Shown here one piece after another: positions 8,265 to 16,249 of a stretch of DNA of 64,000 nt. Position 1 is the stretch's first letter. Each line of letters opens with the position of its first letter. Location: assembly GCA_951828535.1 (NCBI GenBank), contig OX639990.1, positions 3,149,300 to 3,213,299 of the forward strand. Direction: 5' to 3'. The position numbers and the translations under genes are program-made. The stretch is from an uncultured Candidatus Entotheonella sp. (GTDB taxonomy: Bacteria > Tectomicrobia > Entotheonellia > Entotheonellales > Entotheonellaceae). The notes under the pieces were generated by a model. The model was not told the origin of the DNA. It saw only the letters and a program-made list of their open reading frames with translations, and searched no databases.

Positions 8265-8651
8265 TTATTTCAAGGACTGCGTTTTTCTGCGGTCCCATTT
8301 CGTTGTGCCATCCACCCAACGATGCGACCCACAGCGAGGACATTGTTTGGGCTCCCTGAGCGAACTCGGGAAGCGTTCCTTGCACATGTAGCACTTGTGG
8401 TAAAAGTGCGATTTCTCGTCAGGCAGCCGGAGTTCAACGGTCGTGATGTCCGGAACTTCGATTACTGCCTCTTGCATCTGCGCCTCAAATTGTGTGTTGG
8501 GAACACATTTATTGTTGACGCTAACAAATGTAGGAGTAAACTCTGCTTTTGTCAATTCGGCGAGTTCGGCTCTCATGCGAGCCATCTCGGCTTGCAATTC
8601 GCCCATCATGCGTAACAAAGCAGAAAAATCTTCCGGGGGTCGCGTTTCCAT
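8265..8651 (-). CDS. Coiled-coil/zinc-ribbon protein (copy 1)
   Basis: A 128-residue protein with a helical N-terminus (LLRMMGELQAEMARMRAELA, likely coiled coil) and a C-terminal four-cysteine ribbon: CYMC, then 14 residues later CPRC followed by GSHRW. The pattern suggests a zinc-binding nucleic-acid or protein contact. The ATG at 8651 follows GGAGGCGCTT; an ATG at 8663 is also possible. It shares architecture and an upstream 32-bp element with the next gene on this strand (8856-9272), so the two look like duplicates that have diverged. Function unknown. Confidence 0.65.
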   Translation of the reverse strand: METRPPEDFSALLRMMGELQAEMARMRAELAELTKAEFTPTFVSVNNKCVPNTQFEAQMQEAVIEVPDITTVELRLPDEKSHFYHKCYMCKERFPSSLREPKQCPRCGSHRWVDGTTKWDRRKTQSLK

Positions 8652-8726
8652 AAGCGCCTCCATACTGCTCTGGGCGGCGTCATGGCTTGGCAGGCACCGA
8701 GGTCACCCAGAGCAAGAGCAATGTCC

Positions 8727-8758
8727 AACTATAACCGAAAGGAGGTCACAAACGGCAG
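8727..8758 (-). promoter_or_regulatory. Shared 32-bp upstream element, copy 1
   Basis: This stretch matches 9364-9395 at nearly every base (AACTATAACCGAAAGGA is identical). Read on the minus strand it contains TATAGT, a plausible -10 box, so it may be a promoter with an operator. It lies about 75 bp upstream of the copy-1 zinc-ribbon gene. Confidence 0.55.
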
Positions 8759-8764
8759 AATTCC

Positions 8765-8802
8765 GGCGCCTCCTCGCAACCATGGTGTTCCGGGGAGGCG
8801 CC
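8765..8802. repeat. 9-bp inverted repeat between the two zinc-ribbon genes
   Basis: GGCGCCTCC at 8765-8773 is the exact complement of GGAGGCGCC at 8794-8802, with a 20-nt loop. It lies downstream of the copy-2 gene and upstream of the copy-1 promoter element. No U-run follows on either strand, so a terminator role is uncertain. Confidence 0.5.
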
Positions 8803-8855
8803 TTCCATTGTGGATTTGGGATTCACTAGAGGATCGACTTCATGGGATGACCATT

Positions 8856-9272
8856 TCAGCCACCTGTCCCCCCGAACATGTCATTCGTCGGGCTGCGTTT
8901 CCGTTGACGCCGGTCGGGGCGCCATTTCCACTTGGGAGGAAACCACCAAGGGGTCTTGCAGCGTGGACAAAGATGCGGCCGCCGGGCGCGCGGCGTCCAC
9001 TGATAATTGCACCTGATGCAGGTTAACCGTGTTCCTTCTGGAACCAGAGGCGGATTGTTCTTGTTCTTTCCATCGCTTGATTCGGGTTTAGGTATTGCGA
9101 GCCCCGTCTCGGGGTTGATCTCTTGGTCGAATCCTTGAACATCCGCATAATAACTCTTAAGAGATTTATAGGTCAAGGAAGAGATTTGTTTGATTTCGGA
9201 AAGCTCCCTTCTCAAGTCAGCAATCTGTTCAGCCAGCGCTTCAATTGCGCGGGCCAGGCCGGAGATGTCCAT
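8856..9272 (-). CDS. Coiled-coil/zinc-ribbon protein (copy 2)
   Basis: A 138-residue protein built like its neighbour: an N-terminal helix (ARAIEALAEQIADLRRELSE) and a C-terminal ribbon CIRC, 14 residues, CPRC, then TPWW. A basic and aromatic tail (WKWRPDRRQRKR) follows. The ATG at 9272 is preceded by GGGAGG at good spacing; a longer open frame upstream lacks such a site. The basic tail and ribbon suggest nucleic-acid binding. I know no named family for it. It sits between the integration module and the transfer operon. Confidence 0.65.
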   Translation of the reverse strand: MDISGLARAIEALAEQIADLRRELSEIKQISSLTYKSLKSYYADVQGFDQEINPETGLAIPKPESSDGKNKNNPPLVPEGTRLTCIRCNYQWTPRARRPHLCPRCKTPWWFPPKWKWRPDRRQRKRSPTNDMFGGTGG

Positions 9273-9363
9273 CGGCAAGGCCTCCCAAAAAACGCCTCCA
9301 TTTTGCTCCGCAGTGCACCTTGGCTGAGTGGTCGCCAACCCTCCGGAGTGTCCGACAATAACT

Positions 9364-9395
9364 AACTATAACCGAAAGGAAGTAATAGACGGCAG
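9364..9395 (-). promoter_or_regulatory. Shared 32-bp upstream element, copy 2
   Basis: Near-identical partner of 8727-8758, placed about 92 bp upstream of the copy-2 zinc-ribbon gene and carrying the same minus-strand TATAGT. The conservation of this block, while the surrounding DNA differs, argues for a functional control site. Confidence 0.55.
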
Positions 9396-9849
9396 TTTCT
9401 CAGCGACTGCAGGATTACCTTGCTGGAGGCGACTCTGACAAGACGACTGGAACCCTGGAACACACGCGTCATGACGCAGTCCGGGTATGGCAGAAGTCAT
9501 CCAGGTCATCAAGCCAAATGCGACGTGATGAGGATTCTGAAGACGACCACGGAATTCAATAACCCGTTGAATTCCTGGCGCATTGGGGTCGGCTTCCTTA
9601 CTCGGAATAGTGAAGCGACAAAAGGTGCGAGCCAGCCAGTCAAGTGCGACCTACACGGATTAACGGTATCTGCCATGAGTGGCAAGAGATTTCTCTCCCT
9701 CCTCGGTATGAGTCAATTCCCCCGCCCCCCACCGGTGTACCCGTTTGTCACTACTTCGATGATTTCGTGTTGGATTTGCTCAGTACGTCTGAACGGCAGG
9801 AAAGACCCGGCGCCGTTCGTGGTGCCGGGTCCAATGAAGGGAGTGAATC
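9396..9849 (+). promoter_or_regulatory. Leader of the transfer operon, with hairpin 9804-9831
   Basis: No gene is seen in these 454 bp. GACCCGGC (9804-9811) pairs exactly with GCCGGGTC (9824-9831). The hairpin lies directly ahead of the ribosome-binding site GAAGGGAG of the first transfer gene at 9850. The region should hold the operon promoter, which I cannot place with confidence. Confidence 0.45.
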
Positions 9850-10419
9850 ATGGGTTCACGATTCTGGTTAGGTTGGTTCGTAGCGTTGGGTTTGGTGGCG
9901 CTGCTGGGAGATTTCCAGGGCTTCGTGGTGCAGGCCGGTACGATCAGCGGCGGTACGGCGATCACCCTGGGCGGTCTGGACAGCTTCGCAAACACCCTGC
10001 AGACCTACGCCAAGGGAAACCTAGGCAAGATGGTCGGCATGATCATTGCGATGGCAGGCATTGCGGGCATGGCATTCCAGAAGATCGCCATGGGCCTGTG
10101 CGCCCTGGGCGCCGGGATCGCGATTGCCTTCGTGCCAAACATCATCGGCACGGCCTTCGACACGACCGCGGCCGCGACGCTTGCGCCTGCGGCGCCGTTC
10201 GTTCCGCTGTTCGCAGGGAGCGGATTTTTCAACGTGATGGCCCAAGCAGGGCTTACGGCCCTGTGGCCGTTGATGCTGGCGGTCAAGTACGTCCGTGACC
10301 CGGTGGTTTGGGTGGCGTTGGGAATGGTAGCTCTGATGCGGCCCGCTTTGGTTCTGGGTCTGTTGAAGGACCAGGCAGGCAGGCTTAAGGCCCGGACGCA
10401 ACGGCAGATTGCGGCATAA
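9850..10419 (+). CDS. TraA-like pilin candidate / small multi-pass membrane protein
   Basis: A 189-residue hydrophobic protein with an N-terminal signal-like helix and at least three further membrane segments rich in Gly and Ala (MVGMIIAMAGIAGMAFQKIA and others). It occupies the first position of an F-type order, directly upstream of traL and traE, where the pilin gene traA is expected. Length and composition fit the pilins of this branch, which are longer than F TraA. There is no sequence signature that settles it. GAAGGGAGTGAATC precedes the ATG. Confidence 0.55.
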   Translation: MGSRFWLGWFVALGLVALLGDFQGFVVQAGTISGGTAITLGGLDSFANTLQTYAKGNLGKMVGMIIAMAGIAGMAFQKIAMGLCALGAGIAIAFVPNIIGTAFDTTAAATLAPAAPFVPLFAGSGFFNVMAQAGLTALWPLMLAVKYVRDPVVWVALGMVALMRPALVLGLLKDQAGRLKARTQRQIAA

Positions 10420-10432
10420 CGGAGGGATTGCC

Positions 10433-10735
10433 ATGTGGGTTGAGTGCCCTACGGAGCTGGACAAGCCGGTGCTGGTGTTCGGCTTCGAAGTGGAGGACCT
10501 GGGGGCTATCTGCGGCGTAATGATCATGACGGGCATGTTCCTGTTCGAGGGATTCGCCCCGGTGTTGATCGTCACGCTGGCGTTTGCCCTGTTCCTCAAG
10601 CGCCTGAAGAAGGGCAAGGCACCGGGGGTGCTCCTGCACATGGCGCACCGCTGGGACATTGTGCGGATGCCCGGCGTCCTTCCGGTTCGGGAGGTCGGGT
10701 ACTCGCCAGTCGCCGGCGAGGGTGAAGAATATTGA
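10433..10735 (+). CDS. traL: Type IV secretion protein TraL
   Basis: A 100-residue protein with the TraL pattern: a polar start (WVECPTELDKP), a paired hydrophobic region (AICGVMIMTGMFLFEGFAPV, then LIVTLAFALFLKRLKKGKAP) and a basic cytoplasmic segment. TraL is the VirB3-like inner-membrane part of the pilus machine. GGAGGGATTGCC precedes the ATG at 10433; an upstream in-frame ATG has no such site. The gene order A-L-E-K-B supports the call. Confidence 0.8.
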   Translation: MWVECPTELDKPVLVFGFEVEDLGAICGVMIMTGMFLFEGFAPVLIVTLAFALFLKRLKKGKAPGVLLHMAHRWDIVRMPGVLPVREVGYSPVAGEGEEY

Positions 10736-10752
10736 GTTAAAGAGGAGAGCGG

Positions 10753-11349
10753 ATGGCAAGGAAGATACCGGACTTGTTCGGAACTGGCGAGGTTCGGTTG
10801 CTGCGCCTAGAGACCGCTGCGGGCCTGTTGTCACTGGCGGTTTTGGTACTCGTCGTGATGCTCATGTGGCAGCGCCTGTCAGGTCTGCCGGTGTGCTACG
10901 GGACTGCAGAGGTGGCACCAGGGCTGATCGTTCCCAACGAGGTGCCGGACGCCTACGTCAAAGCGTTAAGCGAACAGGTGGCGCTGCTCCTTTACAACAA
11001 CACCGCGGCGACGGCCGAGGCGGCGCACAAGCGGGTGGCCCAGCTGTTCCATCCGCAGTTGCTCGGGGTGTTCACGGTCCGCATGGAACACGAACGCGAA
11101 TTGATGCGCGAGCACAACCTGAGTACGCAACTAAGCATCCGCAACACGGTGGTCGGCAAGTCGGGGTCGGTATACGGCGGGCACGTGGACGCGCTGCGGC
11201 GAGTGTTCGCAGGAACCTTGCCGATTCGCGACGAGGAACTGGCGGTGTCGCTAAGGTTTCAGAGAGTGTTGCCGAGTCCTGTAAATCCCTGGGGCTTGGC
11301 GCTCATCGGGCTTGAGTTTTCTGAACCCTTGCGGGCGGAGACGAGCTGA
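10753..11349 (+). CDS. traE: Type IV secretion protein TraE (VirB8-like)
   Basis: A 198-residue protein with one N-terminal membrane helix (about 24-42) and a periplasmic domain containing LSEQVALLLYNNTAATAEAA and a PSPVNPWGLALIGLEF-like end, as in TraE proteins of F-type systems. TraE stabilises the assembly platform at the inner membrane. AAAGAGGAGAGCGG is the ribosome-binding region. The stop overlaps the traK start by one base. Confidence 0.82.
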   Translation: MARKIPDLFGTGEVRLLRLETAAGLLSLAVLVLVVMLMWQRLSGLPVCYGTAEVAPGLIVPNEVPDAYVKALSEQVALLLYNNTAATAEAAHKRVAQLFHPQLLGVFTVRMEHERELMREHNLSTQLSIRNTVVGKSGSVYGGHVDALRRVFAGTLPIRDEELAVSLRFQRVLPSPVNPWGLALIGLEFSEPLRAETS

Positions 11350-12068
11350 TGAAGCGGCGGGTCATTTTCTTGTGCGCGGCCGCCGTATTGGTGTGGACAA
11401 CGGTAGCAATTGGCGCGCGCACGGAAGTGAGCATCGGTGAGCCAGTGGAGATCCGGATCGCGGTGGGGGTCCCGACGGTGGTGACGTTCCCGGAGAAGAT
11501 CAAGGGCATCCCGACAAACGCGAATCCGGAGTACGTGTCGATGGAGGCAGATGGCAATCGGCTGTTCGTGGTCAGCCGCGAAGAGGGGTTCGGCGGCAGG
11601 GTCTTCGTGATCGGGGAGAGCGACCGGCTGCACATCCTGGAGCTGGTGCAGGGCGAGCCGGCCGACACTGAGGTTCAGTTGGTGCTGCCGCAGGCGCCAC
11701 GGCGTTTCGGGGAAGAGAGCGGTGCGGCAGGGCGGCCGCGTGGCCGTGGAAACCGGACGAGCCCGATTCGCCGGCTGCTGATTGCGATGCTGAAAGGCGA
11801 ACGGCTGCCGGGCGTCGAGCTGCTGGAGCATGACCAGGTCCTGGCAATGTCCAACGAGGTAGAGATCCGGACGACACACGTGTACGCCGCGGGCCGGTAT
11901 CTGGGCTTCCTGGGAACGGCGCGCAACCTGACACGAGAGGCGTTCGTGCTGCGGCTGCCGGAGTACCAGGCGCAGGGCCTGAAGGCGATCGCAGCGGATG
12001 ACGAGACGATCGAAGCGGGCGGCGAAACGCGGGTGTACCTGGTGATCGAGCCGGGGTCGCCGTATTGA
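11349..12068 (+). CDS. traK: Type IV secretion protein TraK (VirB9/secretin-like)
   Basis: A 239-residue exported protein. A signal peptide ends near AIGA at residue 22. The body is beta-rich, with VGVPTVVTFPEKIKGI near the start and LRLPEYQAQGLKAIA near the end, as in TraK proteins. TraK forms the outer-membrane ring of the F-type channel together with TraV and TraB. It overlaps traE by one base and traB follows, so translation is probably coupled. Confidence 0.82.
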   Translation: MKRRVIFLCAAAVLVWTTVAIGARTEVSIGEPVEIRIAVGVPTVVTFPEKIKGIPTNANPEYVSMEADGNRLFVVSREEGFGGRVFVIGESDRLHILELVQGEPADTEVQLVLPQAPRRFGEESGAAGRPRGRGNRTSPIRRLLIAMLKGERLPGVELLEHDQVLAMSNEVEIRTTHVYAAGRYLGFLGTARNLTREAFVLRLPEYQAQGLKAIAADDETIEAGGETRVYLVIEPGSPY

Positions 12069-12095
12069 GGCGGTTTGGAGAAGGAAATTAAAGCA

Positions 12096-13277
12096 GTGGC
12101 GCTACCGAACTGGGCCAACGGCGCAGCTGAGTGGGCAAAGGGCCACAAGGCGCAGGCTGCAGGGATCGGCGTGGGCCTGGTGGTGCTGATGGTGTTCCTG
12201 TTTTCGGGCGGTGAGGGTCCGGGAACCGCAGACCTGGGGCCGGCTGAAGACGATCTGTTTGGCGCCGGGGCTTTGCCCGAAGACGTGACGACGGCCTCGG
12301 CGCTGAACCTGATGCAGGCGCGCATGGAGGCGCTGAATATCGACCTGGACAAGCAGAAGGAGCGCGACGCGCAGCTGGAGCAGGCACTGAGAGACCAGGG
12401 AGCGATGCTGTCAACACAGATGAAGGATCAGGAACGTGCGTACACGGAGCAGCTGGAGGCGGCGCTGGAACAGGCGATCGCCCTGGCTCGGCAGACCGAT
12501 AGACAAGCGGAACAGACGGCTCTGGCCGACCTGCCGCCACCGGTGCCGACGCTGCGCATTCTGCGGCCGGGCGGCGGACCTGAAGGAGTTCCACAGCCGG
12601 GAACAGCACAGGCGCCTCCGCCCGCGCCGCTACCGGATGCCGGTCGGCAGGAAGAGGCGTGGGTGAGGCTGCCCCTGGGATCGACGGTGACGGGGGAGCT
12701 TTTGACCGGGGCCTTTGCAACCAAGGCCAGGGGCGACGCTTTGCCGGTCCTCATGAAGATGGGCAGTGCCTTTACGGGCCCGAACGATACGGAGATCCCG
12801 CTTGAAGACTGCCTGCTCATTGGCAAGGCGACGGCGGACATTTCGAGTGTGCGGGCACGTGTGGAAGCGGTGAGCATGTCGTGCGTGCTGCCGGACGGGA
12901 CGGCGTTCGAGCGCCAGGTCAAGGGTTACTTCACCGGCGAGGACGGCACCCTGGGGGTACCTGGCCGCTGGGAGTTCAGGAGCGGCCGCTGGCTGGCGAA
13001 CCTGCTTTCGGCGATGGGCACGACGGCTGCGGGCCTGTACGCGGACGTGGTAATCGCCCAGGAGCTGGGCGGCACGAACTCCCTACTCGGAAGCCTATCG
13101 ACCTCGGACGTGACGACGCGCATCCAGGAGTTCTTTATCGAACGCGCCGAAGAGATCTTGCCGGTGGTGTGGGTTGAGAGCGGCACGCCGGTGTACGTGG
13201 TGATGCTAGAGGGTCTGACGATCGAAGGTCTGCCGGCGGAGTCCCATTACCCGGCGGCGGCCTCGGTGTGGGACTGA
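12096..13277 (+). CDS. traB: Type IV secretion protein TraB (VirB10-like)
   Basis: A protein of 393 residues with a membrane helix near residues 22-36, a coiled-coil segment (ALNIDLDKQKERDAQLEQAL), a Pro-rich linker (VPQPGTAQAPPPAPLP), and a C-terminal VirB10-like beta domain (LPLGSTVTGELLTGAFATK onward). TraB spans both membranes and links the inner platform to the TraK/TraV ring. I take the GTG at 12096 because AAGGAAATTAAAGCA precedes it; a TTG at 12075 would add seven residues. Confidence 0.85.
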   Translation: MALPNWANGAAEWAKGHKAQAAGIGVGLVVLMVFLFSGGEGPGTADLGPAEDDLFGAGALPEDVTTASALNLMQARMEALNIDLDKQKERDAQLEQALRDQGAMLSTQMKDQERAYTEQLEAALEQAIALARQTDRQAEQTALADLPPPVPTLRILRPGGGPEGVPQPGTAQAPPPAPLPDAGRQEEAWVRLPLGSTVTGELLTGAFATKARGDALPVLMKMGSAFTGPNDTEIPLEDCLLIGKATADISSVRARVEAVSMSCVLPDGTAFERQVKGYFTGEDGTLGVPGRWEFRSGRWLANLLSAMGTTAAGLYADVVIAQELGGTNSLLGSLSTSDVTTRIQEFFIERAEEILPVVWVESGTPVYVVMLEGLTIEGLPAESHYPAAASVWD

Positions 13278-13288
13278 GGGGGGATGAA

Positions 13289-13657
13289 GTGCGTTACGGG
13301 CTGATAGCGATTGCGGTGCTGCTGGCAGCGGGTTGTTCGCCGAAGCCTTATCTGGGCGATGCGCGGGACCTGCACGAGGCGATGGGGTCGCGGGGCGAGC
13401 GGGTAGAGGCGCCAGCACTTGAGACTTCGCCGGCGGTGCTGGGCCCGGAAGCTCCCTACCTGCCCCTGGTGCAGCCTCCGGAGGTAAAGCGGGTGTGGGT
13501 GACGGCGCACCTTAACCAAGTTGGAGACATGATCGCCGGGCACTGGGTGTACCTGATGCTGGAGCCGTCGTCCTGGTTCCTGCGTTACCGGGGCCCGGCC
13601 AAACTGGAACTCAAGCTGCCGCCGCGGGTACCCGTGGCGGCGCCCAGGGGGAAGTGA
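13289..13657 (+). CDS. traV: Type IV secretion lipoprotein TraV
   Basis: A 122-residue lipoprotein. The N-terminus RYGLIAIAVLLAAGCS ends in a lipobox. The C-terminal part VWVTAHLNQVGDMIAGHWVY followed by LMLEPSSWF matches the TraV end pattern (RVWIAP...Y-hydrophobic...W). It is shorter than F TraV. TraV anchors the TraK ring to the outer membrane. GTG at 13289 after GAGGGGGGATGAA gives the best start; an ATG at 13268 would place extra residues before the signal. Confidence 0.7.
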   Translation: MRYGLIAIAVLLAAGCSPKPYLGDARDLHEAMGSRGERVEAPALETSPAVLGPEAPYLPLVQPPEVKRVWVTAHLNQVGDMIAGHWVYLMLEPSSWFLRYRGPAKLELKLPPRVPVAAPRGK

Positions 13658-13660
13658 CGG

Positions 13661-16240
13661 ATGGCCGAGATCGCCCAGGAAGACCACCGGCCGTTCGCGT
13701 CACTGCTGCCGCACGGCCCTGCAGTAGGAGACCCGGCGGACGGCATCATTTTGCTGCAGGAGCCGAATAACCCGAAAGATGCCGGGCTTGGGTGCGTGTG
13801 GAAGGTACGGCCGCGCAATGTTGGAGCGATCGCGGATGCGGCGGTGGAACAGATGTCGGGCGTTTTGCACGGACTGTTTCGCAGCCTGGTACCGGGAACG
13901 GCAATCCAGGTGATCATGCACATGGCGCCGACGGATCGGGTAGACCGGTGGTCGGACTTCCGCAAGGACGCGCCGGACCTGTACAGCCTCAACGAATTTC
14001 AGGAAGCGAGCATGAAACAGGGTCTGGCGCACGCCGACGGGGGCAAGCGCTGGCGGCTACGGGACACGACGACGTTGATGACGGCGCGACTGTCGGCGCC
14101 GATCCCTGACCTGGGGCGCAAGCAGAGGGGCCTGTCGCTGTTCCGTTCGGAGCAGAAGCTGCTTCGCGACCTGAACCGGGTTACGGAAACGGTGCTGGCA
14201 AGAGTGGCTGAGGAGCTTGAGGAACTGCGGATGCTGTGCGAGAGCGTGCTGGACATGGCGGGCGTCGGACACGAGCGGCTGGACTGCGCCGGCATCCAGC
14301 GGGAAGTCGCCCGGCTGGTGCAGCCGTGGCAGCGCGAGGCGAGGTGTTACGACGACGAGCTGCCGATGCGCGAGCAGGTGCTGAGCGTACCGGCCCGGAC
14401 GACCGAACAGGGTTCGTGGATATTCGGTCCGGACGAGATGGAGGCCGAAGGCGAGCAGGAATGGGAGGCGCGGGTGATGTCGCTGCAGCAGGCGCCGCCG
14501 CGGACCTATCCGGGGATGCTGTCGAGCCTGCACCCGCCGGCGGGCGCCGAGCCCTTCGCGCCTTGGGAGGCGCTGCCGGATACGCCGCTCACGCTGGTAA
14601 CGCAGGTGGGCGTGCCCGACCAGGAAGACGAGCGCTCGATGCTCAGGCAGAAGCGCAACTTCGCGTACATCCAGCGGAACAACCTGTTCGGCGAGGAAGA
14701 CCCGGAGAAGCGGCAGCTGCGTGAGGATCTGGACGTCATGATGCGCGACATGACTTCCTACATCCTGCACACGCGGGTGCACCTGGTGCTGTGGGGCCGC
14801 GCGGGGCGCTCGATGGCCTCGACGTTCTCGGTCATTACACAAGCCGGGCGCCGCGTGGGGCTGGAGTTCATGCCGGAGACGATCATCGGCCACCAGCTGT
14901 TTCTGCAGTGCCTGCCGTTGGGGTTGAATCTCAAGTATCCGAAGGAGCAACTGCTTAGGCGGTCAAGGCGCATCCCGGCGATTTCGGCGGCGCACCTGCT
15001 GCCCCTGTACGGCGACTACACCGGCAGTGCAACGCCGGCGCAGCTCTACATCAACGCGCGCGGCGAGGCGGTGTGCGTCGACTTCTTCGACCGGCCGCTG
15101 CCACACACGATCGTGGCCGGCATGTCGCGCTCCGGCAAATCCTTCCTGGTGAACCACCTTATCCAGCAGGTCCTGCCTCTGGGCGCCTCGGTGTGCATCC
15201 TCGACCGCTGGGCTTCCTACGACACCACCACGGAGGTCTACAAGGGCGAGTACGTTGCCATCGACCTGGACAAGCCGATCTGCTTCAACCCGTTCGCGGG
15301 GGACCTGGGGCAGGAGCACAAGACATTCCTGGTGGCACTGATCGACCAGATGGCCTCCGGCGTCTCCGGCCGGGATGCGGGAGGCTTCGGTCAGGAGCAG
15401 AAGGCGGTATGTGACACCGCGCTCCAGGCGTTCGCCGAGTGGCACGCGGAAAACAGGCCGGGGCAGGAACCGGTGCTGCGGGACTTTTACAACCTGCTGC
15501 GCGATCCGCCGTTCGAGGACGAAGGCATCGGGCGCGGTATTGCGCTGCGACTGGCGCAGTACGTCGGCAAGGGAGCGTACGCCGGCTTCGTGGACGGTCC
15601 GAACGAACTGGACATGACGAACAACCTGACGGTGTTCGAGCTGGCGGGTCTGGACAAGGCCAAGGACCTGCAATCGGTGCTCTTGCTGACGCTCATGTAC
15701 CGGCTGATGCAGTTCATTACCAACCCGAACACCCGGCAAAAGCGGAAGTATCTGATTCTCGACGAGGCGTGGGCGTTGCTCAAGCAGGAGAGTGCGGCGG
15801 CGTTCCTGGAGGAAGCGGCCAGGGCTCTGGCGAGATTCCGTTGCTGTGCGATGTTCATGACCCAGCAGGTGTCGGACTTCGATTCGCCGGCGGCGCAGGC
15901 GGTCAAGAACAACAGCGGCAATTACGTCCTGCTGCAGCAGAACCCGGAGCAGATCGGCATCATCAAAGAGGTGTTCGATCTGACGGAGCAGGAGGTTCGG
16001 CTGCTTTCGAAGGTGCACGTGCGGTCAACGTGGGGCGAGGCGTTCCTGTGGCAGCCGGACGGTGCCGGGGGAATCATCCGCCTGGTGCCCGATCCGTTCC
16101 TGCGCTGGCTGGCGAGCCAGAAGCCGCACGAGCGGGGCGCCAGGGAAAAGCTGAAGGCCGAGATGGGCGGCGACCTGATGGGTGCGGTGTCGCAGCTGGC
16201 ACGCGAATACCCGCTGGGCATGCCACAGCTGGTGGCGTAG
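13661..16240 (+). CDS. traC: Type IV secretion ATPase TraC (VirB4-like)
   Basis: An 859-residue ATPase. Walker A is AGMSRSGKSF around residues 485-494 and Walker B is YLILDEAW around 696-703, followed by FMTQQVSDF, a TraC/VirB4 hallmark. The N-terminal half carries the TraC-specific region with RNFAYIQRNN. It drives pilus assembly and channel function at the inner membrane. Length agrees with F TraC, about 875 residues. It starts 3 bp behind traV. Confidence 0.93.
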   Translation: MAEIAQEDHRPFASLLPHGPAVGDPADGIILLQEPNNPKDAGLGCVWKVRPRNVGAIADAAVEQMSGVLHGLFRSLVPGTAIQVIMHMAPTDRVDRWSDFRKDAPDLYSLNEFQEASMKQGLAHADGGKRWRLRDTTTLMTARLSAPIPDLGRKQRGLSLFRSEQKLLRDLNRVTETVLARVAEELEELRMLCESVLDMAGVGHERLDCAGIQREVARLVQPWQREARCYDDELPMREQVLSVPARTTEQGSWIFGPDEMEAEGEQEWEARVMSLQQAPPRTYPGMLSSLHPPAGAEPFAPWEALPDTPLTLVTQVGVPDQEDERSMLRQKRNFAYIQRNNLFGEEDPEKRQLREDLDVMMRDMTSYILHTRVHLVLWGRAGRSMASTFSVITQAGRRVGLEFMPETIIGHQLFLQCLPLGLNLKYPKEQLLRRSRRIPAISAAHLLPLYGDYTGSATPAQLYINARGEAVCVDFFDRPLPHTIVAGMSRSGKSFLVNHLIQQVLPLGASVCILDRWASYDTTTEVYKGEYVAIDLDKPICFNPFAGDLGQEHKTFLVALIDQMASGVSGRDAGGFGQEQKAVCDTALQAFAEWHAENRPGQEPVLRDFYNLLRDPPFEDEGIGRGIALRLAQYVGKGAYAGFVDGPNELDMTNNLTVFELAGLDKAKDLQSVLLLTLMYRLMQFITNPNTRQKRKYLILDEAWALLKQESAAAFLEEAARALARFRCCAMFMTQQVSDFDSPAAQAVKNNSGNYVLLQQNPEQIGIIKEVFDLTEQEVRLLSKVHVRSTWGEAFLWQPDGAGGIIRLVPDPFLRWLASQKPHERGAREKLKAEMGGDLMGAVSQLAREYPLGMPQLVA

Positions 16241-16249
16241 GAGGCAAGC

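Noticed and set aside
9420-9849. Forward frame of about 290 codons running from 9420 into the first transfer gene
   Set aside because: It reads the real gene in a different frame after 9850, and its first part has no ribosome-binding site and no protein-like composition.
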